Shown here: piece after piece, positions 31,886-43,277 of the stretch | Layout of the letters: every line of letters starts with the position of its first letter | Position numbering within the stretch: the first letter of the stretch is position 1 | Origin: Phoronis australis | Lineage: Eukaryota > Phoronida > Phoronidae | Reading direction: 5' to 3' | Assembly (NCBI GenBank): GCA_002633005.1 | Contig: NMRA01000140.1 | Coordinates: 807,005-871,004, forward strand | DNA length: 64,000 bases | The notes under the pieces: model-generated | Databases searched by the model: none | Told to the model about the DNA's origin: nothing | What the model saw: the letters and a program-made list of their open reading frames with translations, nothing else | Made by a program: the position numbers and the translations under genes

Positions 31886-32576
31886 GACAATTTTAAAAAC
31901 GTAGATATAGGTGACTTGACTCACACCACCTCAAGTCTACATGCTAATTTGCAGGACCCATAGGCCATGTTAGTTATTTTTTTTGCTTCCAATTTTTAGT
32001 GTGCCTGTTGACTCGAATTTAACAATCACAGTAGACCAATGAAAGCGTTTTTTGCGCCAATGGCGAAGGGTTCGCTCCTAAAATTATCCCTGGCACTCCT
32101 TGACACTTTTCTTTCCCTCTGGAAGTACCGCATCCGCATCCTGGAGAGTTCTATACCTGGTGAAGACCTCGATCAAGGCATTTTAACACAAATACATAGT
32201 AAAATATTTGTGTAGTTCTGTTATTAAACAGCTAAAAACAAATGGTTTTGCGTTGTCTTACATACGTTAAACTAATTATATTATGAAAATATTAGATTAT
32301 CAGTCTTTCTTAATCTAATATCATTATTTAATATGCAATCCAATTAATTTAAAAATATTAATTGTATCAAAATGCAGCATGACCACTATGTTTTGTAGCT
32401 CATGTCAAAGGGACGTTCATCGTCTTTACGGCCGAAATTCGCAATTTTGGAGTTATTGCTCAATGGAATAGACTTTGAAGTTATTAACTTTGACCAGAGC
32501 TATAAAACAATAAAGTTTGTTGAGCTTATGTGAATTTATTACAAATTCGACAGACATTCGTTCAACGCTACGGTAG

Positions 32577-32672
32577 TATTTAGCCCGGTCAGCAGGGGGT
32601 TTGACTGCGACCGCGAGGAACCTAGGTTTGACTCCGCACTGGGACTGATCTAAAAAACTAAAAAAAAAACAC
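32577..32672 (+). mobile_element. tRNA-derived SINE fragment
   Basis: The head resembles a tRNA: an A-box-like TAGCCCGGTCAGCAGGG, an anticodon-region TTTGACTGCGACCGCGAGG, and a B-box GGTTTGACTCC at tRNA-like spacing. An A-rich tail (CTAAAAAAAAAACACC) follows. The B box differs from GGTTCGANTCC at two bases and no proper acceptor stem closes, so it is not a functional tRNA gene. The upstream segment 32497-32560 resembles 5715-5800. Confidence 0.5.
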
Positions 32673-33536
32673 CTTTCTCATCAATGATGCCACATTGAAT
32701 GCAGCGGGTGGCTGTCACTGCTCAGTATGGCGACTATATTTTACGGTGGAGATTAGTGACTCATCAGAGATGAAAATTAGAGAGATCTGGGTCAAACAGT
32801 ATATTTCAGGAAACGAATTTTATTCATTCAAGCAAAGTTACATACTCTCACCACACAAACATACATTTTTTTCAATAAAACAGCAGCAAAATTGCCTATG
32901 TACAAAAAAGTATAGTACATTGTTAAAACATACAAAAATATATGTATATATAAAATACGTCTATTCACAGCTCAAAAGTCTGTGATCTGACCTTTCGGTC
33001 CCTCGCCATTCCTGATGACGTCACCAAGTCTTGAAAATATATGGAATTCCAGCCGATCTGTAGATGACCGAGGAAAAACATCTAAATTTAGAAAATACTA
33101 CAGTCGTCGAACGTGACACCATCACCTGTCGACCGCCTCCCGATACCCCCCTATAGCGCGATTTCACAATAATTTTGACAAATTGCTTGTACATAATAAA
33201 CGTCAAGACCGTCACAAGCCAATTAAACGATTATGTCTCCAATCAATTTTCAATAGTACGTTTCGCTCATTCTCTGATATAAATCAATTTACTGTTAGTT
33301 CACTTACGGCATGGAAGTATTAGTTAAAATAAGCACCATGTTGTTGCACAACGAGTTTCTGGCGTTGTGCTTACATCAGAGAACAACTATCAGAAATAAT
33401 TATTGGCATGGAGGTTAAAGGGCATTAACATAATGCCCGCACGTGCAAGTATTCGTACTGCAAATGGCATAACTTCGAGTAAGGCCAAGCGAATTTGCAG
33501 AGTAAACTTTAACATCTTGAAATTCATCGACAATCA

Positions 33537-33795
33537 TGCACGCACCCAGCCTTAAAAATTGGAGGGCTCGAATTTTTGAGAAATGTGGACCTTTGACTAA
33601 GATTCACGGGGTATGTTCAGAGATATGAATTGCGCATTCGCCGACTTTTGGTAGTTCCTATTTTTCAGGGGACTTTTGTCGCATTTTCTACTCTTTTCGG
33701 AGTTTTTGTTTCTGTGAGGCGGATATTTTTGCCTCCTTTGCCAAATGGGGAGGATAGTCAGAGTCCCCCCCCCGAGCTCCTCTGGGTGCGTGCAT
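33537..33795 (+). repeat. Dispersed repeat, family I copy 2
   Basis: Same family as 1135-1345 (see there). This copy is longer in the middle and contains a C-run before GAGCTCCTCT. A third weak relative, including the GATCCTTAACTAAGCTACA segment, may lie at 39250-39310. Confidence 0.6.
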
Positions 33796-34548
33796 AACAA
33801 TGGTTTTTTGCCGTGGCTGACGTACATGTAATTATTACATTTACAACAAGCAATACTGCACCTCGCAACAAATATTTTGACGATTCGCAAATTACTTTCA
33901 AATGTCAAAAGTGACAAAAACCTGAAAATCGACAGAGTACACAATTAATTGTGCTTAACAGCAACCGCAGGCCTAATCCTCAACTTATATCTTTTCATTA
34001 TGTCACTCCAAGGAGTTGACATTCTTAGAAGACACCAGCCAGGGTTGTGTATTTAATCCTTCCTATCACATAATTACATAATTGTCTTGTTTTGACATGA
34101 CATCCAAAAGGCTAATGATAATAACAACCCACGTTCGGGCTTCCATGGATCCACCTCTATTTGACCAGTATAAGGCAATTTAAGTCATACCATCAATACA
34201 TAGGTGAGGAACGGCAATTATAACACCAGTATACGAAAATATTGAATTGCATGTGTAAATTATCTGATCTATGAATGAACAAGAAATTGCACAAACAATG
34301 ATAAGTGGAGCGATTGGTAATCTTGTAGCCGTGTAAACGCAAATCCTCCTGAACACATGTGGGTGATTTAAGCCATTGCAACATTCATTAAGTAAGATTG
34401 CATGAAGACAAATTATGGAAATCATAAATATAAATTTGTCAATTGTCAACATTTTCTCCAAGAAGCAAAGTTTTTTGTGTCCCTAGGTTGGGTCTTACGT
34501 CCGCTTTGCGGTGATTCTTTGGTCGTCTGGTGATGGTCGAGCATTGTT

Positions 34549-36088
34549 TCACAAGTCGAGTTCAATATCGGAAAATGATATTCCGGCAGTTATATCGTCT
34601 ATACCCATGTTTGTCCAATAAGTATCCTGAAAAACGATAACTTTCAGATTCACGCACGGACAACTTTCTTTAAGAGATAACCAATAATTTTTAATGAGTG
34701 AAATCAGGTAATAAATATCAACAGTTCTTAAATTATGAACTGGTTTACACTTACAATCTTCAATAGAATATATTAGAAGTTGATTTCTGCAACAGCTCAA
34801 ATTTTAATGTATGAGATTAAGAACAAACGAAATAAAATTTCATCAAATAATCTTCTCATATTCTTATAATATTTTTTCAGAACCTCTAGCAAGAGTCCTT
34901 GCACATGCTATATTAATGGGATTTTTCAATCATTTTCGATATGTCAATTTTTAGTTCAATAGTCAATGTTGTAATAAAGAAACACCAAAAATAGCATGAC
35001 AAATAACCGAAAATGTAAACTGTCAATTCCCGATAAATGTTTCGCGTGTTGTACTAACTAATACAACAAATTACAAATAATTTTAGGGTTATATACTATT
35101 TGCTAGAATAATGGCCTTTAAATATTCGCACAGATTTTTCATTTCACCGTGTAAACTATTTCACAGGTATTTTACGTTCGAATTTATAATTAAATACGAA
35201 TAATTAATTTGATAATTTCAAGGAAAATAATTCTTATTTTAGAATTTACATTTGTGACGGTTTTAAAAACAGCTTGGCTAGTTATTTCCATTATTACCTG
35301 TTTTTCAACATCTTGGAGTTTTCAATAAAAAAATAAATAGAAAATAAGATCAATTCAGCACTCACCAGCAAGTCGCCAACCGATTGCTGCGGTGGTTCTT
35401 TTTCTGGACTTGGCCAAGTGGCGTGGATAGCTGGAAACGTAGGCATCGTCTCCGACACCGGGCTCGGTATTTCTGGAGGCGTACTGGAACAAGTTACGTA
35501 GCGGCTTTGGTAGACATTCTCTGGTAGTTTAGGATGGTTGCCGTAGACCATTGGATTGTTATTTTGGTAAAACTCTTGGCCATCATGTTCGTTTGAAATA
35601 CCCAGGATAATATGGAGTTGTTGAATGTAGTCTATTGCGCCGCGGAGAATGCTTGCTTTCGACAAGCGCTGAGGAGCCCCTCTCGTGCGCATAGTTGGAA
35701 CAGTTTCTTGTAAAACGTGAAAGGCATCATTGACTGCTTCAACGCGGCGCCTTTCCCGTGCATTTCTCTTGACCACAAATTCATGGGGTCTTTGACTGTG
35801 CGGAATGTGTACACGTCGTCGGCTTGATTTTTTGGGTTGCTGGCTTGGTGGACCCGAAGTGTATGGCGTCTTGTTAGTGCACAGATCGAGCGCTGGTTCT
35901 TGCTTTATCATGATAGGCTGGGGCCAAGTGTCAGCCGGGGTCTGGCCGTCACAAAAACTGTTCCCTGGGCTTGGCACGGGTGATGAACACGAACTGGTTC
36001 CAGACGAGAGTGAACCGTCTGTAAACCCCGGCGATAGCTGGTTGTCAAAACAGTTGAACTTCAAGTTCAAATTGATCCAGTTGGACAT
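34549..36088 (-). CDS. bHLH transcription factor 2, achaete-scute-like
   Basis: Two exons, 36088-35366 and 34626-34549, phase 0 junction (TTGCTG|GTGAGT donor; GTTTTTCAG acceptor), total 266 residues. The true ATG gives MSNWINLNLKF; the longer frame upstream starts at TTG. A Ser/Pro-rich N-terminus holds a sumoylation-type IKQEP (61-65). VHIPHSQRPHEFVVKRNARE (93-112) leads into the bHLH, about 102-162: RNARERRRVEAVNDAF, loop TRGAPQ, then RLSKASILRGAIDYIQQLH. A Pro-rich region follows (STPPEIPSP, WPSPEKEPP), and the second exon ends in the acidic FSDIELDL. The acidic tail could be an activation motif. Group A bHLH, closest to achaete-scute/ASCL, a proneural or cell-fate regulator acting as an E-protein heterodimer; the exact subfamily is uncertain. 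It is a paralog of the plus-strand bHLH at 17987. Confidence 0.88.
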
Positions 36089-36195
36089 TCTGTGAAAATT
36101 TTCGGGGAATACGGCTCGCGAAATAAGTACAGGTTGCAAGGATGGCTATGTCGCCGAATCGACCTGTTGCACACTTATGAATTGGTTGGCTCGTG

Positions 36196-36240
36196 CTATC
36201 AACCAATCAGAAGACGAGCTGTCGCGTGCCGAGGAGATCA
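36196..36240 (-). promoter_or_regulatory. CCAAT-type elements upstream of bHLH 2
   Basis: CCAATC occurs on the plus strand near 36200, and ATTGGTTGG near 36182, within about 120 bases of the start codon. Such paired CCAAT motifs are common in TATA-less promoters. No TATA box was recognised, and the assignment rests on position only. Confidence 0.25.
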
Positions 36241-39200
36241 ACACGCGTGGGCATTATCTAGCGAATTTTGAATGGGAGGATTAACTGGCTGGCTCCCCGG
36301 CACGGGCCATCGTTTTTGTAAACTAATTATGACAGCGGGATGAGGGGACGCCTGACGTAACAATGGTTTGACATGGATACCTGAGCTAGTCACATGCCGT
36401 GTTTCAGTCAAACGGTTTACATTGAAATTCAATTCCAGCATTTGTCTGTGTCAAGTCCCAACTGACGGTAATCGCTGTTACACGAGTCTGTTTGGGTACA
36501 GGTGTATTTTTGTCCAATGTAAGCGCTTTTGTAGAAACATAATGCATGCGCCTATTTATTCTAATAATACTATTTTGAAATGGTATCTAAATGACGCCTA
36601 TCACACCACCCGCTTGGCATTTACTGTTAATTTTAAAGCGTCTACAAACCTGCCACTTCCGCTATCAGAGCAATGTGTGATTTAGACCACTTCGCGTTGG
36701 GAAATTAGTCTCAAGTTTCTTTAATCAAAACAGGTGAGCATTCTGGGTTTGTAAAGATATGACACTTCATTGCTGCTTGAGACCAGGCTCTACAAGTTGG
36801 TTTGTCACCGTGTGTTAATTAAATTGACCATCATGGTCTCGAGAAATAACGAACTTCTGAGAGAGTGAGGGATAAATTAAGACCGATTTTATAGATGAAA
36901 ATGGTCTAAATCAAAGCCTAGTTTTTTTACGGTACGCGGGTTTATTGCCATTTTAAACTTTGCACGTGGATAGTGTCCTTTCAAATTCATAACCCGCATG
37001 TTCAGAGCATAGAAAGTCTGCCTGAGCGTGCTACTTTAAATAAGTATTACAGTCAGACTGGAAAAGGTAAAAACTTCGCGGAACACAATTCGGCCAACGT
37101 TTTTGGAGTAATTCAAAACCTTACTCTGGCAGTGACAAAGCCCTATGAAGCAAGCGATAATATGTATGCTTCCCACCATGTAAGTGGGTCGATGTGCGTA
37201 GTCAGTTCGCAATACTTACGGACCATTCTGTATTCTCTACAACCCCTCCAGGACCTGTTTCTCGAGGAGTCTACCAGGGCTTTTGATGGATTGACCCGTT
37301 TCGAACGAAAATTCTCCTGTCCAGTGGAAATGTTCAGTACCAGTCCCGATGATTGCAGTCTGAATAGAACGATTCAGTCGTTCATGCGCAGTGGCGCATG
37401 AGCCACAAATTCCTGGTGTTGTGGCGTTGGCATTTGCGGTGCCACTCTGATCATAAGAGCGCAGGGTGAGTGCATTCGACGGGTAATTATTTACAAGGGA
37501 GAGTATTACGAAATATCTGTAAAGTTCTCCTGACTATTCCAGGGCTGTCAGTCTCATTATCGTATCTGGGGGTTTTAAGCCCCTACGCCTATGTAGGAAA
37601 TAATGCGTTTTTTCTAAACGAAAAATTATTTTACTCAAATGTTTCACGTTTAGGCACGTGCGCCTAAGTTCCGCTTATAGGCGCAGGTATGTATCCTTTG
37701 AGCATATGCATACCTTGCTGTGGCATGATAGCTAACAGCAGTCTAGTTCAGCAACTAAATGGTACAAAACCTGTTTTTCTGTTAAAATGTTCGCAAAGGA
37801 TTACCAAAACTAGTACAGATTTTTATTGAACTAAACCTGAATATCGTATAAGGTTTGGAAGGGAATTAAAGAAGTGCTTGATTAAAACTTAAAATTTAAA
37901 ACATTTTGTTAACCTTTTCAGTAAAATCAACGAAAATGCCAACATATTTAAAAAACGAAATAAGTGATTAAAGTTAAGCTGCAAACTAAATATGTAGGGA
38001 TATTGTGCGAGTCTAGTGTATCATTAGCTAGGTTTTTCAATGCAATCTTTGATCCAAATAGCAGAGCATTATTTTCCTAATATAGGCGCATGTGCCTAAT
38101 TCCTAATATAGGCGCAGCTTCAAATATAGGCCCATGGGTCCATATACGCGGTAACAACATATTTTTCTCAAATAACATAATCATCGAGAAAAAACCTCTG
38201 ACGAGCTAAATCGCTCTCGGTAAAATTATTTTTAAGCGTATTTAATTGTTCAAGTCCTCGGTCTTTACTTCAAGTAAACGTCTTGCAGACATCAGCGAGA
38301 ATTGGCAATAATATTGCAGATTTTATTGTTTTATATTTCCAGTCAAAGCTCCATTCCATCAAACTACAATAATCCCCAAAATGCGTTTTTAGTCGTGAAA
38401 TGGTATTGTAAATTTAACGCAATTCTTACTCCATATAGGATTTACTTTTTTCTCGTCAACCGAAATTCGTTTCTTATTAAACCCGTTCTTTTCTCATTGG
38501 TCACACTTCTTTTCTCATGAACGGCGTTCTTTTCTTCCGAACGATTATCATTTCGTGCGACTGATTTCGGGTTGACATAATCCACAGTTAGAGGGCGCTT
38601 TATTCACAACCAAAATCTAGATGGAAGCATCATTATGAAATTTATAATGAAAACGTTAAAATACTACAGAGAATCTTTATAACCACCTAAAATGTATTGA
38701 AAATGTGGCATTGGGTTTTTCTGGCGTGCGAGATTTCGCTCCAGAGTATAAAATGTCGGACGAGTAGGTTTAGCACTAACAGCGCAGTTATAAACCAGAA
38801 ACGACAAGTGGTATCTCAAACTTTGCCAATTAAATTTATGTTGAGTGAATACAAGTTCAATGGAATTTTTGCCTTTAATAACATGGATAGGAGCTATCTG
38901 GGAGTAGCATGTCGTCTGCATGGTGTATTTTATATCGTAAGTGCAAAAACAGGCATTTTGACTGTACTGTATGTATGAACACAGTTATGCTGCGGTACGC
39001 AAGAAACAAACTCTTTTCATGGACATGGAATTACAGTAAGTTCAAAGCGATTAATATGAAAAGTACTGAGTTGACGAGAACTGGGTTGTGGTTTATGAGA
39101 AGCGAAGTACAGCTCGCGAGAAAAGCGTTGCGTAAATGAGAAAATGACGCTGGCAGTTAACGAGACAGCCTTTTCGGACCTTGAGTGAGAACGATTGTCT

Positions 39201-40320
39201 CCCCTTCACTGAATTCGTTACGTGGTTTTATTGTGCTTGGTAGCAGCCGCCTACCTGAAAATGTGGGTGCATTTTTACGCTTGATGGATCCTTAACTAAG
39301 CTACATTATTTAGGACCTAGGCACACACGGGAAATGCCTTGCGGCCATAGAGCCCCCACATTATTAGGTTTTACTGAGAAAACTCGTTACCACGGTTATG
39401 TAAACTAGTGGGTTGGATCAACCTTAAGTGTTGCTGAAGAAATTGTTTTGTGCCTGTTTTATACACACTTGATCTTAACTTGTGTAGGCGAGCAGATTTT
39501 GTTGAATCTAGGAAAGTGTTGGTTTCTTAGTTGAATCCATCAAAATAATAATTACACTGTCGTTAGGAGGAAATATTTAAAGTGCTATTTCGCTGATGTT
39601 TGTCTGTCAGTGTTCAGTGACTTCTTAACCAGAGGTGTTTTGGGGTTTGAAAATTAACACGCTTATTCGATCTTGAATTATTGCCAAATGAGCCGACAAT
39701 TCGAGGCACAGGCAAAGCGCACATGTGCCATTTGCGAATTCGCAATTTTAGGGCTGGCCAACATAAATAATATCTCAAGTGTTTTCGTGAGTCGCTGACG
39801 CTTTCCATGTTCTTGTTTGTAACGGAAATCAAGTTTTGTCAAAGTAAGAGATATCAAGAGACAGATTTTATGAGGTAAGGGAATTATTTCAGTTTTCGTT
39901 TCTCTAAGCATTTGAATACTGGAGAAATTCAGTTTGCAATAGTGTCCAACTTATCTCGATGATAACCTCGTCTATGCCAGACAAAATAATTGGGACTGTT
40001 ATGGTCCTTAATGTCACATCAATAATTTAAAAGAAACTGTTCCATTTTCACTCAAATAACGAAATTATCAGCAATCTAAATCGCTTTGTCACACAAATTC
40101 CAAGAATTTACGGTTAGGTGTTTGACGGTTAATAACAAATCTAAGTCACGCTTTGTCTTAGACTATATAGTAAAAATTAAGTTTACGTGTTTTCCAAATC
40201 TATCCAAGGTCTTAGCAAAACAGCTGCTTAAATTCTCAAAATCAACGACAATTGAGAAGCTTGAAACTTTCCGATCAAGATTTGCCATCAACGTAAGTCA
40301 TCTCAAATAATTTGCCCATT
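36241..40320. other. No gene; TAGGCGCA palindromes
   Basis: An ORF at 36973-37401 (142 codons) begins at GTG and shows no domain. Two 16-bp imperfect palindromes of the pattern TAGGCRCRTGYGCCTA occur at about 37652-37667 and 38083-38098, with further TAGGCGCA half-sites near 37678 and 38110. Nothing else was recognised. Confidence 0.4.
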
Positions 40321-40323
40321 TGA

Positions 40324-41540
40324 CACATAAAAATGCATTTAAAGAAATACCAATGGTAGAAATGAAACATACAGTTGTCTCATCATACATTAATTGCAAT
40401 TTTAAAAGAAAGTCCACAAAGGTTCACTTTATCATTATTCACCAATAAGTATAATAAATAGAAACGATTTATCCTTAGTTTAATCCAATCTTAATTTCGA
40501 CGACTTCGTTTGACAGCTCAAATGATCAGAAGCGTTAGTTGAATTAAGATGTTAATGTTTTAAAACTGGGGACAAGTCGGGTACTGCGTATAAGTTTAAT
40601 CTTTGGCAAAAGATTTTCTCACCTGTCAACACCTGCAGCCACCAGGTCTTATGAATCCCAGTAACTGCAGATGTTATCCACTGAAATGCCAAACAATATT
40701 ATGCAAAAAAATATTTTTGTGGGCCCCCAGAAATATAATAGCTGAGAGTCATGCGCTAGACACGCGTTGGCAAGAGCGGCCGCTATCACAAGTCACGCCT
40801 TCCACTGTTACGGTTATCTCAAACCTTATTTAGTGGCCTCCATTCTAACTCGTATATCAAAAATGTAGTTTTTATCAACTAGTAAAAGAATACATTTTCT
40901 GAAACAAAAAGATCAGGGAATATAAAAATATGATTTGTTTTTATGTACCATTATTATCACGTTAACATCTTTTTAAATCGAAATTTCATTTCTAAGAAAG
41001 GTACATTCATACCAAAATAACCCCTCCATCGATTTTAATGAAACCTTTTTTAAATGAAAACTTCACCAGTTACCGCAAAAAATGCTGTTAGGAATTTTCG
41101 ATTAGTCTTTTCGTTTACACTACGCAACAACTAAGAGAGTTTTTGTGATTGATGAATAAATGTTAAGTTTGGAAAGTTTTAGCGAAATCCACCGGACCAT
41201 TTTCGAGAACTCGCGTTTCCTCTTGGAAAGCAGTTCTATCACTGAGGAAGCCACCCTCATTTTAAATATCACAATAATAAATAAATAAATGAATAAGTTC
41301 AAATTAAGTCGATTTGACGAATCCGAGAAAAAGACAATTTAGTTGAGTGACGTGAAATCTAAAGGTCTTCGGTTAATTATTCGGTGAAAACTTGTTTTCG
41401 GTCAATATAACCTTAACAATGTTCGTTATCAGTCACTCGCAATGTCAACTGAATTTTCAGTGCGTATCTAACTTAATTATCACAAAAACGTTTAATTAGC
41501 CAAATCGATTTCCAATGCATTGAGTCCAATTAGGTCATGG
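40324..41540 (+). repeat. Long direct repeat A, copy 1
   Basis: About 1.2 kb that recurs in the same order at 42071-43277, separated by repeat R. Similarity is moderate overall but nearly complete in islands. One is the E-box segment around 40620-40655. Another is a 51-bp identical core, 40747-40797 (ATGCGCTAGACACGCG ... GCGGCCGCTATC). Others are CTACGCAACAACTA, and the 3' end TTTCCAATGCAT...AGGTCATGG. No coding frame is shared. Confidence 0.88.
40620..40635. promoter_or_regulatory. Paired CACCTG E-boxes, copy 1
   Basis: CACCTGTCAACACCTG: two E-boxes (CAGGTG on the other strand) with 10-base periodicity. The pair is repeated identically in the second A copy at 42381-42396. CAGGTG/CAGCTG-type sites are bound by achaete-scute/E-protein dimers, and a gene for such a factor starts at 36088 facing away. 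Site function is inference. Confidence 0.35.
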
Positions 41541-41548
41541 TCATGCAT

Positions 41549-42069
41549 AGCCTCCCTCAGCTAGGATTGAGAAGTGCGTGATACGAATTAAGCACATTAG
41601 CGACACATAGTGGCTGATAACGTCCTCTTGTAGTCAACACGTTATTGTACTCGCTCACATATACACATGTGAGTACATAATGTCGTCATCTCTGTCTGGG
41701 CGTACCCTGCTGCATCTGATAAACCCCTTGCATAATCTTAATAAGATTTAACAGATGTGATCCTATGAAGCTGACGAAAAATGACGATGAATTCAGGGCA
41801 GATCAGACTTCTAGTGTGCTTCTTAGTGACGATTTTCATGTTGTTACGTTTTCCTCTGTTTCTGCGGAGTTGCTAGATGGATATTCACGGAATTTTATAT
41901 GCAGATTTCTATTAAAGGGACGGCGACCTCTTCCTATTTTCAAATAGATTTGACTACTTTTCGTCACTAAGTGGCAATTTCACTGTCTTCGAATCTGTTT
42001 TGGCGCCTGCGTCTCTATTGAACAAACTGCTTGAAGGATCTCGATTTCGAAAAGATTAAGATATCGTTG
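41549..42069 (+). repeat. Dispersed repeat R, copy 2
   Basis: Second copy of the element at 25194-25709, placed exactly between the two A repeats. It carries small differences (for example ACGAAAAATG against ACGACAAATG) and ends with AAGGATCTCGATTTCGAAAAG. Confidence 0.85.
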
Positions 42070-42070
42070 G

Positions 42071-43277
42071 CACATAAAAATGAATTTAAAAAAAAACAGC
42101 GGTAGAAATGAAATGTAAATTTATCTCCTCATATAGTAATTGCAATTTAAAATGAAATTCCACAAAGGTTGATATTATCATTAATTTACAAATAAGTTTA
42201 ATAAACGGAAACGATTTATTCTTAGTTTAATTTAATCTTAAGTTCGACAACTTCGATGCACAGCTCAAATTATCAGAAGCATATGTAAAAATTCGTTTGA
42301 TAAATTACGGTGTTAATGTTTTAGAACTGGCCACAAGTCTGGTACTGCGTATAAGTTTAATCTTTGTCAAAAGATTCTCTCACCTGTCAACACCTGCAGC
42401 CAGCAGGTCTTAAGAATCCCAGTGACTTCAGATGTTATCTAATGAAATTCAAAATAAATTAATGTAAAAAATTATTTTTTTGGGCCCACAGAAATATGAT
42501 AACTTATAGTCATGCGCTAGACACGCGTTGGCAAGAGCGGCCGCTATCACAAGTCACGTCTTCCGCTGTTAAGGTTATCTCGGAATTATTGAGCTCCATT
42601 CTAACTCGTAAATAAAATCTAGGCTTTTTCAACTAATAAAAGAATACATTTTCTGAAAGAAAAAGACAGCAAAATATAAAAATTTGTATTATATTATGTA
42701 CCCTTATCATTATTACGTTAACACCTTTAAGAAAGGTACATTCACAGTGAAATAACCCCTCCATCGATTTTAGTGAAACCTTTCTAAATGAAAACCAGTT
42801 AGCTCAAAAATGCTGTTAGGAATTTTCGATTTGTCTTTTTGTTTGGTTTCTATGACAAATCAACGCGCAAGCGTATGGTATTTTTGTAAAAAATAGATTT
42901 CGTATTCGTCTTTGTTACACTACGCAACAACTAATAAAGTTTTTGAGATTGATGAATAAATATTAAGTTTGGAAAGTTTCAGCGAAATCCACCCGACCAT
43001 TTTCGAAAACTCGTGTTCCTAAGTTCAAATTAAGTCGATTTGCCGAAGCCGAGAAAAAGACAATTTAGTTGAGTGACGTGAAAGTCTCAAGGTCTTCGGT
43101 TAATTATTCGGTGAAAACTTACTTTCGGTCAATATAACCTGTACATGCCTTTAACGATGTTCGTTATCTTTCACTCGCAATGTCAACTGAATTTGTATTG
43201 CATAATTAACTTGCTTATTAAAAAACGTTCAATTAGCAAAGTCGATTTCCAATGCATCGACTCCAACTAGGTCATGG
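42071..43277 (+). repeat. Long direct repeat A, copy 2
   Basis: Counterpart of 40324-41540. It keeps the 51-bp core at 42508-42558 without change. It contains an extra segment (about 42830-42910) absent from copy 1, and lacks the segment equivalent to about 41216-41300. Confidence 0.88.
42381..42396. promoter_or_regulatory. Paired CACCTG E-boxes, copy 2
   Basis: Identical to the pair at 40620-40635, followed by a conserved CAGCC(A)(C/G)CAGGTCTTA. Confidence 0.35.

Noticed and set aside
32577-32645. Functional tRNA gene
   Set aside because: B box has two mismatches and no closed acceptor stem; the A-rich tail indicates a SINE.
36973-37401. 142-codon plus ORF upstream of bHLH 2
   Set aside because: GTG start, no recognisable domain, no splice signals matching a gene model.
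40324-43277. A copies as LTRs of a retrotransposon
   Set aside because: No TG...CA ends, TATA/poly(A) order, primer-binding site or gag-pol between them; repeat R also occurs alone.
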